From a bacterium (GTDB lineage Bacteria; Verrucomicrobiota; Verrucomicrobiia; Limisphaerales; RI-55), in assembly GCA_016124235.1 (NCBI GenBank), contig WGOC01000036.1:1-64000 (forward strand): 64,000 nt of DNA. The letters are read 5' to 3'. The notes beneath the pieces were generated by a model. It was not told where the DNA came from and ran no database searches. It was given only the letters and a program-made list of their open reading frames with translations. Below are positions 1 to 9,930 of this stretch, piece by piece; the stretch's first letter is position 1; the number at the start of each line of letters is the position of its first letter. The position numbers were made by a program, and so were the translations under genes.

Positions 1-1
1 A

Positions 2-63
2 GCCGGGGAACTGATCGCTATCATTGTAACCATGATCAACAACACCAAGGGCAAAGCCCTCTG
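2..63 (+). CDS. 3' end of an upstream gene (possible four-helix-bundle protein)
   Basis: An open frame enters from the left edge and ends at TGA 61-63, encoding a tail that finishes INNTKGKAL. Short four-helix-bundle proteins related to those encoded by 23S rRNA intervening sequences often end with a similar hydrophobic ELIAI segment followed by a basic tail, so that family is my best guess. Only about 20 residues are visible. The same tail recurs as a relic in intergenic DNA near 29110, 41690 and 50694, so this copy could itself be a relic. Confidence 0.35.
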
Positions 64-197
64 ACTCATTTCCGCTTTCCGTTTTCAGCTCTCCGCTTTT
101 GAAAGCCCGTCGGTCCTGACTCATTTCTGCTTTCTGCTTTCTGCTTTCCGCTTTTGAAAATGTTTGGCCGCTCCTGATCGTTCGCTCAAAGCTCGCG
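64..197 (+). repeat. Intergenic repeat mosaic with heptamer TTCTGCT
   Basis: Pyrimidine-rich degenerate repeats precede the first glycosyltransferase. Four units of a 7-nt repeat (TTCTGCT, last one TTCCGCT) lie at 125-152. The same vocabulary fills the gaps between 24774 and 54837. No gene is visible here. Confidence 0.75.
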
Positions 198-1217
198 ATG
201 TCCCTTTCCATTCTCATCGTAAACTGGAAATCCAAGGATTTCCTGCGCCAATGCCTGCTGAGTATCCAAACGGCCTGTCCGGACCTCGACCCGGAATTGG
301 TCGTCGTCGATGGCGGTTCATTTGATGGGTGCGACGAGCTGCTCGCGCGCGAGTTTCCTGCCGTCAAATTCGTCCAGAGCCCCGCGAACATCGGGTTCGG
401 TCGTTCCAACAATCTGGGCTTCCAGCAGGTCACCAGCGAAGCCCTCCTCCTCCTCAATCCGGATACCGAACTGCGACCCGGAGCGGTGCAACGTTTGTTG
501 GCGGAACTCGCCGCCCGCCCCGACGCCGGGATCATCGGGCCCCGCCTGTTGAACACCGACGGCTCCTTGCAGACCAGTTGCGTCCGCGCCTTGCCGACGC
601 CCCTGAACCGCGCGCTGGATTCGGAACTCTTCCGGCGGTTGCTCCCCGAATCGCGCCTGTGGGGTGTCGCCCGGGCATTTCGCGCCTCGGATCCGGTGCC
701 CGTGGAAGCCGTGAGTGGCGCTTGCATGCTCCTCCGCACGGAGACCTTCCGGCGGGTGGGCGGCTTCAGTCCCGAATTCTTCATGTACGGTGAGGACATG
801 GATCTCTGTGCCAAGGTCCGGCGCCTCGGGTTGACCAATGTCTACGTCCCTGACGCCGTGGTGGTGCATCACGGCAGCGGCAGTTCCAACACCCAGGTCA
901 GCCAGTTTGCCACCGTCATGATGCGGGTTGCCGGGGATACTTACATGCGCTTGAACCATGGCCCCGCCACCGCGCTGCTGTATCGGCTCTTGCAGGCGGT
1001 ATCGGCTCTCGTCCGGCTGTGCCTGCTCCTGCCGGCCTCCCTGTTGCTGGCTGGAGAACGGCGCGTCGCCGCCCGGGTCGCGGTCCAAAAATGGTGGTAC
1101 GTCCTCCGATGGTCCGCGGGCTTCTCGCCCATCCAACCGCCGTCGCTGCCCTCCGTCGCGGGTTCGGAGTTGGCATCACCCGCTGTCCCGGCGCAGAAGT
1201 CCGGCAGCCCGGCCTGA
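198..1217 (+). CDS. Family 2 glycosyltransferase (rhamnosyltransferase-like)
   Basis: This 339-residue protein is a GT-A fold glycosyltransferase predicted to add a sugar to a lipid-linked glycan at the inner face of the membrane. It opens with a beta strand ending VNWKS. NPDT at residues 87-90 is the acidic nucleotide-sugar/metal motif, and an MYGEDMDLC segment near 195-203 is typical of the WbbL-like group. Residues about 259-285 are hydrophobic and may anchor it to the membrane. It is the first gene of a long + strand polysaccharide run. ATG 198 fits the family N-terminus. Donor and acceptor cannot be told from sequence. Confidence 0.9.
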   Translation: MSLSILIVNWKSKDFLRQCLLSIQTACPDLDPELVVVDGGSFDGCDELLAREFPAVKFVQSPANIGFGRSNNLGFQQVTSEALLLLNPDTELRPGAVQRLLAELAARPDAGIIGPRLLNTDGSLQTSCVRALPTPLNRALDSELFRRLLPESRLWGVARAFRASDPVPVEAVSGACMLLRTETFRRVGGFSPEFFMYGEDMDLCAKVRRLGLTNVYVPDAVVVHHGSGSSNTQVSQFATVMMRVAGDTYMRLNHGPATALLYRLLQAVSALVRLCLLLPASLLLAGERRVAARVAVQKWWYVLRWSAGFSPIQPPSLPSVAGSELASPAVPAQKSGSPA

Positions 1218-1296
1218 TGGGGCGGCCCCGCCTGGAGGGTTGACGTCACTATCCTCCCAAGACATGTTGCGGATTCGTCGTTATCTGGACTGATCA

Positions 1297-2670
1297 ATGA
1301 ACGCGCTTGCCATCCTCTTCGCCCTGGTAAACGCGGTCGCCGTGTACAGCCTGCCCCGCCGCTGGGCGCTGTTGCCGCTGCTGATTGGCTCCTGCTACAT
1401 GACCCTCAGTCAGGGTGTGGCCATCGGCCCGTTCGAATTCTCCGTCATCCGGCTCCTCATCGCCGCCGGATTTATCCGGATCATGGTCCGGGGCGAACGC
1501 CCGGTGGGCGGCCTGATCGGCTTGGATTATCTGTTGATCCTCTGGGCGGTCTGGGCCCTGATCAGCAGTGTGTTCCATGACCCGCCGGTCGGCACCCTCG
1601 TCAACCGGATGGGCCTCGCCTATAACACCCTCGGCATCTACTTCCTCGTTCGCTCCCTGTGTTACACGCTGGACGATGTCGTCGATCTGGTGAAAATGAC
1701 GGCCATCCTCCTGGTCCCGGTGGCCTTGGAAATGATCTTTGAACAGCTGACCTCCCGCAACTTGTTCGCCGATCTCTTTGGCGGTCAGCTCGAACCCTCC
1801 TTGCGCAACGGCCGCCTGCGCTCTCAGGGTCCGTTTTCCCATGCCATCCTCGCCGGCACGATCGGCGCCGTGACTGTTCCGCTGATGATTGGCATCTGGC
1901 GCCAGCACCCGCGCGCCGCCAAGGTCGGGCTCGCCGCCTCGATGGTCATGATCGTGTGCAGCGCATCCAGTGGTCCCATCATGAGTCTGATGCTCGGCGG
2001 CTTCGCGCTGTTCCTTTGGCGGTGGCGGCATTTGACCCACCTCATGCGAGTTTCCGCGGTCCTCGTTTATCTTCTGCTCGAAGTCGTCATGGAGGCACCG
2101 CCCTACTTCCTGATTGCTCGCATCGATCTGACCGGCAGCAGCACTGGCTGGCATCGCGCCCGCCTGATTCAGTCCGCGTTTCAACATCTTAAGGAATGGT
2201 GGTTCATCGGCACCGATTACACCCGCCACTGGATGCCCACCGGTGTGCCATGGAGCCCCAACCACACCGACATCACGAACCAGTACATCAAGATGGGCGT
2301 GCTCGGCGGCCTTCCCTTGATGATCTTGTTTATCCTCATGGTCTGGACGGCCTTTCGCTACGTCGGAAAATGCCTGCGGGCCCACCAGGATGCGCCGGTG
2401 GAGAATCAATACTTGATTTGGGCCTTGGGAGCGTCCCTTTTTGCCCACGCCGCAACCTGTATGTCAGTGACTTATTATGACCAGTCGTTCGTGTTCCTCT
2501 ACCTCCCGGTGGCAGCCATCGCATCTCTTTGGGCGGTGAGCCGCCAGCGGCTTGGCGAGACCCAAGCCCAGACAATGAACACCGGACCCGATGAGCTGTC
2601 TTTTGGCTATGATCCTTTTCCCACTGAAAACCAGTCAGGTCTCGGGTTCGATCCCGTCCATCGGCAATGA
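1297..2670 (+). CDS. O-antigen ligase/polymerase-like membrane protein
   Basis: A 457-residue multi-spanning membrane protein with about ten hydrophobic segments. A long polar loop before the last helices contains an SPNHTDITNQYIKMGVLGG stretch, which resembles the conserved 'H-N-x-x-L ... G' region of the Wzy_C/O-antigen ligase superfamily. Such proteins polymerise or ligate undecaprenyl-linked glycans in the periplasm. The C-terminal 50 residues are hydrophilic. The gene lies 79 bp after a glycosyltransferase and within a locus that also encodes a flippase, which supports a Wzy-type polymerase. WaaL-type ligase cannot be excluded. Confidence 0.8.
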   Translation: MNALAILFALVNAVAVYSLPRRWALLPLLIGSCYMTLSQGVAIGPFEFSVIRLLIAAGFIRIMVRGERPVGGLIGLDYLLILWAVWALISSVFHDPPVGTLVNRMGLAYNTLGIYFLVRSLCYTLDDVVDLVKMTAILLVPVALEMIFEQLTSRNLFADLFGGQLEPSLRNGRLRSQGPFSHAILAGTIGAVTVPLMIGIWRQHPRAAKVGLAASMVMIVCSASSGPIMSLMLGGFALFLWRWRHLTHLMRVSAVLVYLLLEVVMEAPPYFLIARIDLTGSSTGWHRARLIQSAFQHLKEWWFIGTDYTRHWMPTGVPWSPNHTDITNQYIKMGVLGGLPLMILFILMVWTAFRYVGKCLRAHQDAPVENQYLIWALGASLFAHAATCMSVTYYDQSFVFLYLPVAAIASLWAVSRQRLGETQAQTMNTGPDELSFGYDPFPTENQSGLGFDPVHRQ

Positions 2671-2747
2671 AAGCACACCACGAGCACAATTTTGCGCACG
2701 ACTGTCCCTCGGTTAGCCGTGGTCTGGCCTCTGCTTGGGTCTATTCT

Positions 2748-4976
2748 ATGGTTCGATTGATCGTTATTTTTGCCTTGCTGTGTTCCGGAACAATGCATGC
2801 CGCCAGTTGGTATGTGGACAATGCTGCCTCCGGTTCAAACAACGGAAGTTCCTGGGCGAACGCTTGGAAGTCGTTTGATGACGTGGTTTGGGGCAATTCG
2901 GGCATAAATGCTGGTGACACTTTGTTCATTTCTGGGGGCGCGACCTCCAAAACATACGTCGCGCCGAACATTGTCGTCGGCGAGAGTGGAACAGCTGACA
3001 AGAGAATCACTCTTCGCGTTGGTCAGGATGCTGGCCACAATGGTGTCGTGGTATTCGACTACAATTCACTCGGTGACACTGCGACGACCGAAGGAATCCT
3101 GTGCACCTATGAGTGGATCGTCTTTGATGGTGAATACAATGGATCCTCGCACTGGAAATTTGCGAATCTTCGCAATCAGATCAACCGGGCTACGGCTTAC
3201 GCAATACGCGGTTGGAACGCCACAGGCGTTGAGGTGAAATGGATTACCTTCACGAATTGCAACGAAGGTCCCCGCTTTCACAACACCGCCTACGGAAGAA
3301 TTCACAATAATTTCTTCCAACAGATTCGAGGCGATGCAGCCATCGGGCTGTTCGGTAGCCCCGCGGTTTTTGACTCGGCGCTGATCTACAGCAACGTAAT
3401 ACAGACAGTAAAAAATGGCAGCGTGCCGCCTGGTGGGTCGGGCTCGTACTCAGGCCCCGACGGAATACAGGCGAGTAGCGGCACGAGCATTTTCAAGAAC
3501 AACTTCTCGGTATCACGCACGACATCCGTTTTTACGAGCACTCAACATCCCGATTGTCTGCAGCTCACGGGCACTCACCACAAAGTTTACCAAAACGAAT
3601 TTGTTAATGTGGGAGATTCAGCAATTGACTTCGATGTTTATCGGACGGACCGCCTGACAAACGTTTGGATTTTCAACAATGTGTTTAGACTGGTGGATTC
3701 GACGTTGGACCCATATCCAGAGTTTATTCGCGTCTACGGAAGCCAGGGGGATCTGCTCGATATTTCGAATTTTAAGATTCTAAACAACACTTTCGTGGAC
3801 AACAAAACGTTCTATCCAATTAGATTTACCCTCAACGCCTACACGCCGACGGGTACCGGAAACGAAATTAAGAACAATATCTTTTACAACTGTGGCAATG
3901 GGACGGTTCACAGGATAGTAGACATAAAGGATTCTCCAAATTATCAAGCTGGATCATGGTCATTCGCGAATAATATTTATTATAACGATGATCCAAGCAT
4001 GGCCTACATCAATTTTAGAGGGACAAATTATCTGGCCTCTGATTGGGTCACGTCCGTGGGAATAGAGAGGAACGGAAATATAAATAAACCGGCTTTTGTG
4101 GGTTATACTCCAAATGGGCCGGCCAATGATTTTCATTTAAAGGCGACGGATACCGCTGCAACTGGCAAGGGCGTAAATCTCGGCGCAATGTTTAGCACGG
4201 ACAAAGACGGCGCTTTGCGAACAACTTGGGACGTTGGAGCCTACGCCTCCGCGAATAACCCGATTTCGATCGACAAACCAGTTATCGATATATCAGTTCT
4301 TCCAGGGGCCATTGCATCCGGCGAAAGTGCAACGCTTTCGTGGTCCACCGCAAACGCGACGACATTCTCCGTTAGCGGCGTGGGCGCACTGTCGTTAAGT
4401 GGCCAACAAACAGTTTCTCCGACAGCGACGACCACTTACACTGCGACTGCCGTAGGGCTTGGAGGAGTGACCACTCAAAGTGTGACGTTGGTGGTAACCA
4501 ATCCGCCAGTCTCGCTCCCTCCACCTGGGCAATGGGTCGAAGCGGAAACTGCCGTGGTTACCCAACCGTTTGTGATCGCGGGTGGTATGGTCTATCAGTC
4601 GATCGAATCTGGAGTCACAGACGGTGGACAGCTCTCGCTGCAACTGAATGTTCCGGTTGCGGGCGATTACGCCGTCGCCGCGTGGCTCGACGCTCCTTCA
4701 GATTTTGAAAACTCGTTATTCTTTAATTTTGATTCGCAGCCGTCCGATCCATTTATGGTTTGGGACATACCAATCACAACCGGCGCCGAATTACGCCTCG
4801 GCTCGTGGCGCGGCTCTGGGACGTTTGACCAGGCCGAATACGCCCCAAAATTCTTTAGTCTGAGTGCGGGTCAGCATCAACTGATCATTCGTGGGCGGGA
4901 AAAGAGAGTCCGCATCGACAAGTTGATGTTGGTCAAACGTCCCGCCCCAATCTCGGTCGTTTCACTTCAGCAATAA
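2748..4976 (+). CDS. Secreted right-handed beta-helix protein with Ig-like and carbohydrate-binding domains
   Basis: I place the start at ATG 2748 because it opens a clean signal peptide (MVRLIVIFALLCSGTMHA) followed directly by the mature ASWYVDNAASGS sequence. A longer frame from 2667 overlaps the previous gene and adds an untypical leader. The 742-residue product has a parallel beta-helix region (about 20-480) with many NN-rich turns, like pectate-lyase and alginate-epimerase relatives. An Ig-like domain (about 510-590) and a C-terminal beta-sandwich resembling carbohydrate-binding modules (about 605-735) follow. It is probably a polysaccharide lyase or epimerase. Its GC is visibly lower than that of its neighbours. 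The catalytic residues could not be assigned. Confidence 0.8.
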   Translation: MVRLIVIFALLCSGTMHAASWYVDNAASGSNNGSSWANAWKSFDDVVWGNSGINAGDTLFISGGATSKTYVAPNIVVGESGTADKRITLRVGQDAGHNGVVVFDYNSLGDTATTEGILCTYEWIVFDGEYNGSSHWKFANLRNQINRATAYAIRGWNATGVEVKWITFTNCNEGPRFHNTAYGRIHNNFFQQIRGDAAIGLFGSPAVFDSALIYSNVIQTVKNGSVPPGGSGSYSGPDGIQASSGTSIFKNNFSVSRTTSVFTSTQHPDCLQLTGTHHKVYQNEFVNVGDSAIDFDVYRTDRLTNVWIFNNVFRLVDSTLDPYPEFIRVYGSQGDLLDISNFKILNNTFVDNKTFYPIRFTLNAYTPTGTGNEIKNNIFYNCGNGTVHRIVDIKDSPNYQAGSWSFANNIYYNDDPSMAYINFRGTNYLASDWVTSVGIERNGNINKPAFVGYTPNGPANDFHLKATDTAATGKGVNLGAMFSTDKDGALRTTWDVGAYASANNPISIDKPVIDISVLPGAIASGESATLSWSTANATTFSVSGVGALSLSGQQTVSPTATTTYTATAVGLGGVTTQSVTLVVTNPPVSLPPPGQWVEAETAVVTQPFVIAGGMVYQSIESGVTDGGQLSLQLNVPVAGDYAVAAWLDAPSDFENSLFFNFDSQPSDPFMVWDIPITTGAELRLGSWRGSGTFDQAEYAPKFFSLSAGQHQLIIRGREKRVRIDKLMLVKRPAPISVVSLQQ

Positions 4977-5123
4977 ATCTCTTGTCCGTCCTTTTTCGAT
5001 AGACTGATCTGCGGTCGCAGGTTTGGGGTCGACGGATTTGCATCGCCTCGGCGTCGTGCAAATCCACTTTCAGCGCGAGCATTCGATCGCGACGTCCAGC
5101 GATCGATCGGTTCCCCGGTTTTC

Positions 5124-5966
5124 ATGCCTATGAAATTGCGAGTGTTCATGCTCACCTACAAACGCGTGGAATATACGCGTCTGTCCTTGCAACGACTTTG
5201 CGACACCGTGCCGGAATACGGCCGCATCACCGTGTGGGATAATGATTCCGGGCCGGAAATGCGGCAGCTCTTGCAGCGGTTTGAAGGTCATCCCCGAATC
5301 GAGAAGATCATCTATCATCCCACCAACGACCGTTTGCGCGGGCCCACCAACGCCTTCTGGGAACAGGCCGGCGATGCCGAATACCTCAGCAAGGTCGACG
5401 ACGATTGCCTCGTTGCCCCCGGTTGGTGTGAAAAGCTGATCCAGGCACACGAGGAAATTCCCGAGGCCGGCGTGCTCGGGTGCTGGCGCTACTTGGACGA
5501 GGATTTCGTTCCGGAACTGGCGCAGCGCAAGATTCAGACGTTCGGCCACCATCAGATCATGCGCAATTGCTGGGTCGAAGGGTCGGGTTACCTCATGAAG
5601 CGCGAAGTCCTCCAACGCATCGGCCCGCTGCGTGACCAGGAAACGTTCACTGGTTGGTGCATCCGGGCGGCCGCGGCCGGCTATCTCGTTGGTTGGTACT
5701 ACCCGTTCCTGTTTCAGGAGCACATGGATGATCCCCGCGTCCCCCACACGGGCATGAAAACCGAGGCGGACTTCCAACGCCTCCGCCCGTTGAGCGCGGG
5801 CACCTTCAAGCTGGAAACTCGCGACGATTGGATCGACTGGCTGCACCGGGATGCGCGCAATCAACAGGTTCGATCATTCAATCCTCGCCATTACCTCGGC
5901 CTGGGCGCCAAAGTGCGCCGGCGCATCGGTCGTTGGATCGGCAGGGATCTGACCCCGACCGTCTGA
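5124..5966 (+). CDS. Glycosyltransferase, GT2-like
   Basis: A 280-residue GT-A type protein. It begins with an FMLTYKR strand, has VWDNDS near residues 37-42 and the acidic VDDD motif at 91-94 followed by C-L-V-A-P-G-W, a common arrangement around the nucleotide-sugar site. A later W-C segment near residue 178 suggests the acceptor side. No membrane segment is evident. An in-frame ATG two codons downstream (5130) is an equally possible start. It is preceded by the beta-helix gene and followed by a pyruvyltransferase-like gene. The specificity is unknown. Confidence 0.85.
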   Translation: MPMKLRVFMLTYKRVEYTRLSLQRLCDTVPEYGRITVWDNDSGPEMRQLLQRFEGHPRIEKIIYHPTNDRLRGPTNAFWEQAGDAEYLSKVDDDCLVAPGWCEKLIQAHEEIPEAGVLGCWRYLDEDFVPELAQRKIQTFGHHQIMRNCWVEGSGYLMKREVLQRIGPLRDQETFTGWCIRAAAAGYLVGWYYPFLFQEHMDDPRVPHTGMKTEADFQRLRPLSAGTFKLETRDDWIDWLHRDARNQQVRSFNPRHYLGLGAKVRRRIGRWIGRDLTPTV

Positions 5967-6060
5967 TCTTAATTTCATTGGGTTGGTTGAGTCCGGCATC
6001 GAAGCGAACGTCTGGCCTGACCTCGTCCCACCAAGGTTTGGTCGATTCCAACTATTTTTA

Positions 6061-7272
6061 ATGAACCAAAGCAGCAAGCAGGTCCGCATCGGCATCAGCG
6101 GCGGCGAATTCAAAAACAAGGGCGCCGAAGCCATGCTCCTGACCACGTCGCGCGCAGTGCGGGACGTATTCCCGCGGGCCGTCTTGTACGCGTGGGTCGC
6201 TCCTACGGAATTTGCCGAGGCTCGGCATCACGGCTTTGTTCCGGTACGGCGATATACTGGGCAGGACGGAGGGCGGTCCGCCGTAAACCGCGTGCTGGGA
6301 AAAATGCGGACCCTGCTGCTCTATTCCCGGCTGCACGCCATCGTGGACGTTGGGGGCTACCAGTTTGGCGATCCGTGGGGGCCGGCCGACAAGTTCAAGT
6401 CTCGTGCGAAAGTCCTCCGCTCGCTGGGACCGCTCCGTCCCCGGATTTACTATCTGCCCCAGGCTTGGGGCCCGTTTGAGTTGCCCGGCATGGCGGACGG
6501 AATCAGGGGCATCATCGAAAATTGTAATCTGGCTTACGTACGCGACCGCGTCTCCATGCAGGCAGTCGAGGGCGCGGTGGGCCGGGACCATCCGCACATC
6601 CGCTCCGCCCCGGATATTGCCTGGAACTTTCCCGCCGCGGACGCGTCGGCCGGGACCCGGTTGTTGGCACAGTTGGGATTCACGGCGGGTTCAGGTCGGT
6701 TGACCATTTGTGTAACGCCCAATCTGCGGGTCTACGAACGCGCCCAAGGCTCCGGGTTGGACAATGAATATCTTCAGGCGCTGATCTCGATGATCAGCCA
6801 TTTTCTCGAACGCTGGGACGCGCAGATCGTGCTGCTGGGGCATGAAATGCTGCCCGACAATTCCCAGATCATGGATGACCGGTCGCTCTGCGATTTGATC
6901 GTGCAAGCGTTTGCCGGGAATGACCGGGTGGCGCATCTGAATCGCTACCTCCCGGCCGGGGAAATCAAGTCCGTGATCGGCCGGTGCCAGTTTGTCGTTT
7001 CCTCGCGGTTCCACTGCTTGATTGCTGCCCTGTCGCAGTGCGTTCCCGCAGCGGCGGTCGGGTGGTCCCACAAGTACGACGAATTGATGGCGGAGGCTGG
7101 CTTGGGCGGCAATGTCATCCAGTGGGCGGAGGGAACGGCAGCCGTGAAGGCGCGCGTGGATGAAATCCTCGGCGCGCGCGACCAGCAGCAGGCCATTCTG
7201 GCGGCGTCCGTGCCGGTCATCAAGGAGTCAGCCGCCGCGTCCTTGCGAGCGGTGGCCGCCGGGCTCGGTTGA
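6061..7272 (+). CDS. Polysaccharide pyruvyl transferase family protein (first copy)
   Basis: Members of this family transfer pyruvate from phosphoenolpyruvate onto sugar residues as a ketal. The protein (403 residues from ATG 6061) starts with VRIGISGGEFKNKGAEAML, the usual N-terminal glycine-rich region, and has the late signature SSRFHCLIAALSQ with a conserved histidine. A TTG-initiated extension from 5983 is open but has no family resemblance, so I chose the ATG. A second family member lies at 20796. Pyruvyl groups add negative charge to exopolysaccharides. Some family members have other roles, so the activity is inferred. Confidence 0.85.
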   Translation: MNQSSKQVRIGISGGEFKNKGAEAMLLTTSRAVRDVFPRAVLYAWVAPTEFAEARHHGFVPVRRYTGQDGGRSAVNRVLGKMRTLLLYSRLHAIVDVGGYQFGDPWGPADKFKSRAKVLRSLGPLRPRIYYLPQAWGPFELPGMADGIRGIIENCNLAYVRDRVSMQAVEGAVGRDHPHIRSAPDIAWNFPAADASAGTRLLAQLGFTAGSGRLTICVTPNLRVYERAQGSGLDNEYLQALISMISHFLERWDAQIVLLGHEMLPDNSQIMDDRSLCDLIVQAFAGNDRVAHLNRYLPAGEIKSVIGRCQFVVSSRFHCLIAALSQCVPAAAVGWSHKYDELMAEAGLGGNVIQWAEGTAAVKARVDEILGARDQQQAILAASVPVIKESAAASLRAVAAGLG

Positions 7273-7350
7273 GCCTCGCCGGCTCGTTTGCGCGACGGCA
7301 CCAAATTCCACCGGTTGGTGCGTCTCCGAATTCCGCTGATCAATACCCGC

Positions 7351-8859
7351 ATGTCCGCTGACACTCCAAAATCCGATGGCCGGTTGAAGGAAAAGTCCGT
7401 TCGGGGAGCGGCGTTGACGCTCTCCTCCCAGGGCGTTTCTCTCCTGGTCCAGCTGGGTTCGGCGGCAATCCTCGGCCGCTTGCTGACTCCGGCCGACTAC
7501 GGAACCGTGGCGATGGTCACGGCCTTCACGGCCCTCGCCCGCATTTTCGTCGACCTGGGCCTGTCGGCGGCCGTCATTCAAAAGCAGGATGTCACGCAGC
7601 AGCAGAGCAGCAATCTGTTCTGGCTGAACGTGGGCCTCGGCCTCGCCGTGACTCTGCTCGTCGCGCTCGTGGCGCCCTTGATCGGCCGCTTCTACGGCCG
7701 GCCTGAATTGGTGGCGGTCACCTTGGTGCTGTCCTCGTCGTTTTTGATTTCCAGCCTGAGCGCCCAGCAAATGGCCCGGCTCACGCGGGATATGCGATTT
7801 GGCGTGCTCACCGCTGTCAACGTATCGGCCCTTTTGGTCGGTTTTGGTCTCAGCGTCTGGGCTGCCCTCGCCGGGTTCCGCTATTGGGCCATCGTCGTGG
7901 GCAATCTCTCCACCATCGCCTGGACGACGGTGGCGGTTTGGTTCGCCGCCGGTTGGCTTCCGGGTTTACCGCGGCGTGGCGCCGGCACCTTGCACATGGT
8001 CCGCTTCGGGTCATGGGTCACCGGGTTCAACTTCGTGAATTATTTTTCCCGCAACTTGGACAATGTCATGATTGGTCGCGTCTGGGGCTCGGTTGAACTG
8101 GGTTTTTACAGTCGGGCGTATTCCCTCCTGATGTTGCCCATCAGCAACCTGCGCGGTCCGCTGGACAAGGTGGCCTTTCCCGCCCTCAGCCGCTTGCAGG
8201 ACGATCCGCAGAAATACCGCAATTACGTCAAAAAATACTGCGCCTCACTCGCCTTCCTCTCCATGCCGGTGGTCGGCGTTTTGTTCGCCTCCGCGGATGA
8301 TTTGATCACCTTGATTTTGGGACCGCAATGGCGGGAAGCCGGCCATCTGTTTGCCATCCTCGCGGCGGGAGCACTCATTCAACCGGTGGCCGGGGTTCGC
8401 GGCCTGCTCTTGATGAGCCGGGGCGACGGTCGACGCTACTTCCTCTGGGGACTGGCCAACGCGATTGCCACGGTCACCGCGTTCGCCATTGGCCTGCCTT
8501 GGGGCGCGAGCGGCGTGGCCATTGCCTACTCGATATCCGCTTACGTCATCCTTCACCCGTCGCTGGTCTTCGCCACCTCGGAAACACCCGTTCGCTCTTC
8601 CGATTTCTATTCGGCGGTTGCTAAACCGACGCTCGCCACCGTCTTGGGCTGTTTAACCGTCTGGTTGCTGCGCGCTCACCTTCCCGCCATGGAAGGGATT
8701 CTGGCAATTGCCGTCAACAGCACCTTGTTCGCGGCGGTCTACCTGGCCGTGTTTTCAATCTTTCCGACCGGACGTTTTGAGCTCAAAGCGAATCTGGACC
8801 TCATCCGTACGTTGTTCGGGATGAAAGCCCGCGTTCCGTCGGTTTCCGGTCGCGCCTGA
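7351..8859 (+). CDS. Lipopolysaccharide/oligosaccharide flippase (Wzx-like, MOP superfamily)
   Basis: A 502-residue protein dominated by hydrophobic helices (about 12-14 predicted) with the N-terminal signature SVRGAALTLSSQGV typical of polysaccharide-export flippases. A conserved FVDLGLSAAVIQ segment follows. It would move undecaprenyl-linked repeat units across the inner membrane. ATG 7351 begins the cytoplasmic leader; an upstream in-frame start at 7288 adds 21 non-conserved residues. A separate ABC exporter sits at 18251-20606, so the locus carries markers of two export routes. Confidence 0.9.
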   Translation: MSADTPKSDGRLKEKSVRGAALTLSSQGVSLLVQLGSAAILGRLLTPADYGTVAMVTAFTALARIFVDLGLSAAVIQKQDVTQQQSSNLFWLNVGLGLAVTLLVALVAPLIGRFYGRPELVAVTLVLSSSFLISSLSAQQMARLTRDMRFGVLTAVNVSALLVGFGLSVWAALAGFRYWAIVVGNLSTIAWTTVAVWFAAGWLPGLPRRGAGTLHMVRFGSWVTGFNFVNYFSRNLDNVMIGRVWGSVELGFYSRAYSLLMLPISNLRGPLDKVAFPALSRLQDDPQKYRNYVKKYCASLAFLSMPVVGVLFASADDLITLILGPQWREAGHLFAILAAGALIQPVAGVRGLLLMSRGDGRRYFLWGLANAIATVTAFAIGLPWGASGVAIAYSISAYVILHPSLVFATSETPVRSSDFYSAVAKPTLATVLGCLTVWLLRAHLPAMEGILAIAVNSTLFAAVYLAVFSIFPTGRFELKANLDLIRTLFGMKARVPSVSGRA

Positions 8860-8886
8860 CGCTTTGGTTTCTGTCCTCCACCGCCC

Positions 8887-9930
8887 GTGAATTTTATTTC
8901 CAAATCCGTCCGTCGCTTTCTTGCCGCCGCCGCGCCCCGTTCTGGAATCGCCGCCCGCGTCTTGACGGCTCTTACGTCGTCCTCAGTGCGTGAAACCCAG
9001 GCGGTGGTGTCAGGCATTGCCTCGTATCGCCAGTCAATCGGTCTTCCGAGGAAGACCCTCTCCCTCCTGCGACGAAATACCCATCGGCTGGAAAAAGGAT
9101 TGATCATGATTCCTCGCCGGCCCGTATTCGCAACGGATTATATTAGCGAAACGGTCGCGTGCTACGAACGCTGCCTTCAACAGCACGCAAATGATTTGTT
9201 TGATCCCGTCGAATTGACCTGGGCATACGACGTCCTGCAACGCTACTTCTCAACCGTTTCCACACATCCGGCGGTGGATGCCGCGCGCGCCCGGTTCGAG
9301 GCCTTGGCCGCACCTTCCGGCCAGTCCACGCGCGAGAAACCATTTGCCCCCTACGCCAGGGATCTGGCAACCCCTTTGAAAACCACTCTGGCCGATCTGC
9401 GCGAACTAGCCGTGCGTCGACGGTCGGTGCGCTGGTTTCTCCCGCGGCCTGTGCCTCACGAGATGATCGATCAGGCGATCGAAATCGCTGGCCTTTCGCC
9501 TAGTGCCTGCAATCGCCAGCCATTTGAATTCCGCGTCTTCGATGATCCTGATTTGGTCCGTCAAGTGACGGCTCTTCCGGGTGGAGTCGGCGGGTATGCT
9601 CAGAACATCCCCGTAATCGTCGTTGTCGTTGGCCAGCTCTGGCACTTTGCCGGCGATCAGGATCGGCACTTGATTTATACCGACGCTTCCTTGGCCATCA
9701 TGAGTTTCGTCTTTGGTTTGGAAGTCCAGGGGTTGAGTTCGTGTTGCGTGAATTGGCCCGACATTCGCGAGCGGGAACAGAAAATGGCCGCCCTGCTGGG
9801 TTTGCGCCGGGATGAACGGCCCATCATGTTGGTGGCTTTGGGTTATCCCGATCCTGCTGGCATGGTTCCCTATTCGGCAAAAAAACCTTTGGCCTTGTTG
9901 CGTTCCTACAATCGGACTTGTCCAGCCTGA
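8887..9930 (+). CDS. Nitroreductase-family protein with N-terminal extension
   Basis: The C-terminal half (about residues 170-345) is an FMN-dependent nitroreductase domain, shown by RRRSVRWF followed by a LSPSACNRQP segment that normally binds FMN. The first 170 residues are an extra helical region with basic and aromatic residues that I do not recognise. The start is GTG 8887. The gene stop overlaps the next start (TGATG at 9928-9932), so it is translationally coupled to a glycosyltransferase. Related proteins occur in polysaccharide loci, where their role is unclear. I would not assign a substrate. Confidence 0.75.
   Translation: MNFISKSVRRFLAAAAPRSGIAARVLTALTSSSVRETQAVVSGIASYRQSIGLPRKTLSLLRRNTHRLEKGLIMIPRRPVFATDYISETVACYERCLQQHANDLFDPVELTWAYDVLQRYFSTVSTHPAVDAARARFEALAAPSGQSTREKPFAPYARDLATPLKTTLADLRELAVRRRSVRWFLPRPVPHEMIDQAIEIAGLSPSACNRQPFEFRVFDDPDLVRQVTALPGGVGGYAQNIPVIVVVVGQLWHFAGDQDRHLIYTDASLAIMSFVFGLEVQGLSSCCVNWPDIREREQKMAALLGLRRDERPIMLVALGYPDPAGMVPYSAKKPLALLRSYNRTCPA

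Noticed and set aside
1294-2448. 384-codon open frame on the minus strand
   Set aside because: Antisense shadow of the ligase/polymerase-like gene; charged low-complexity product without motifs.
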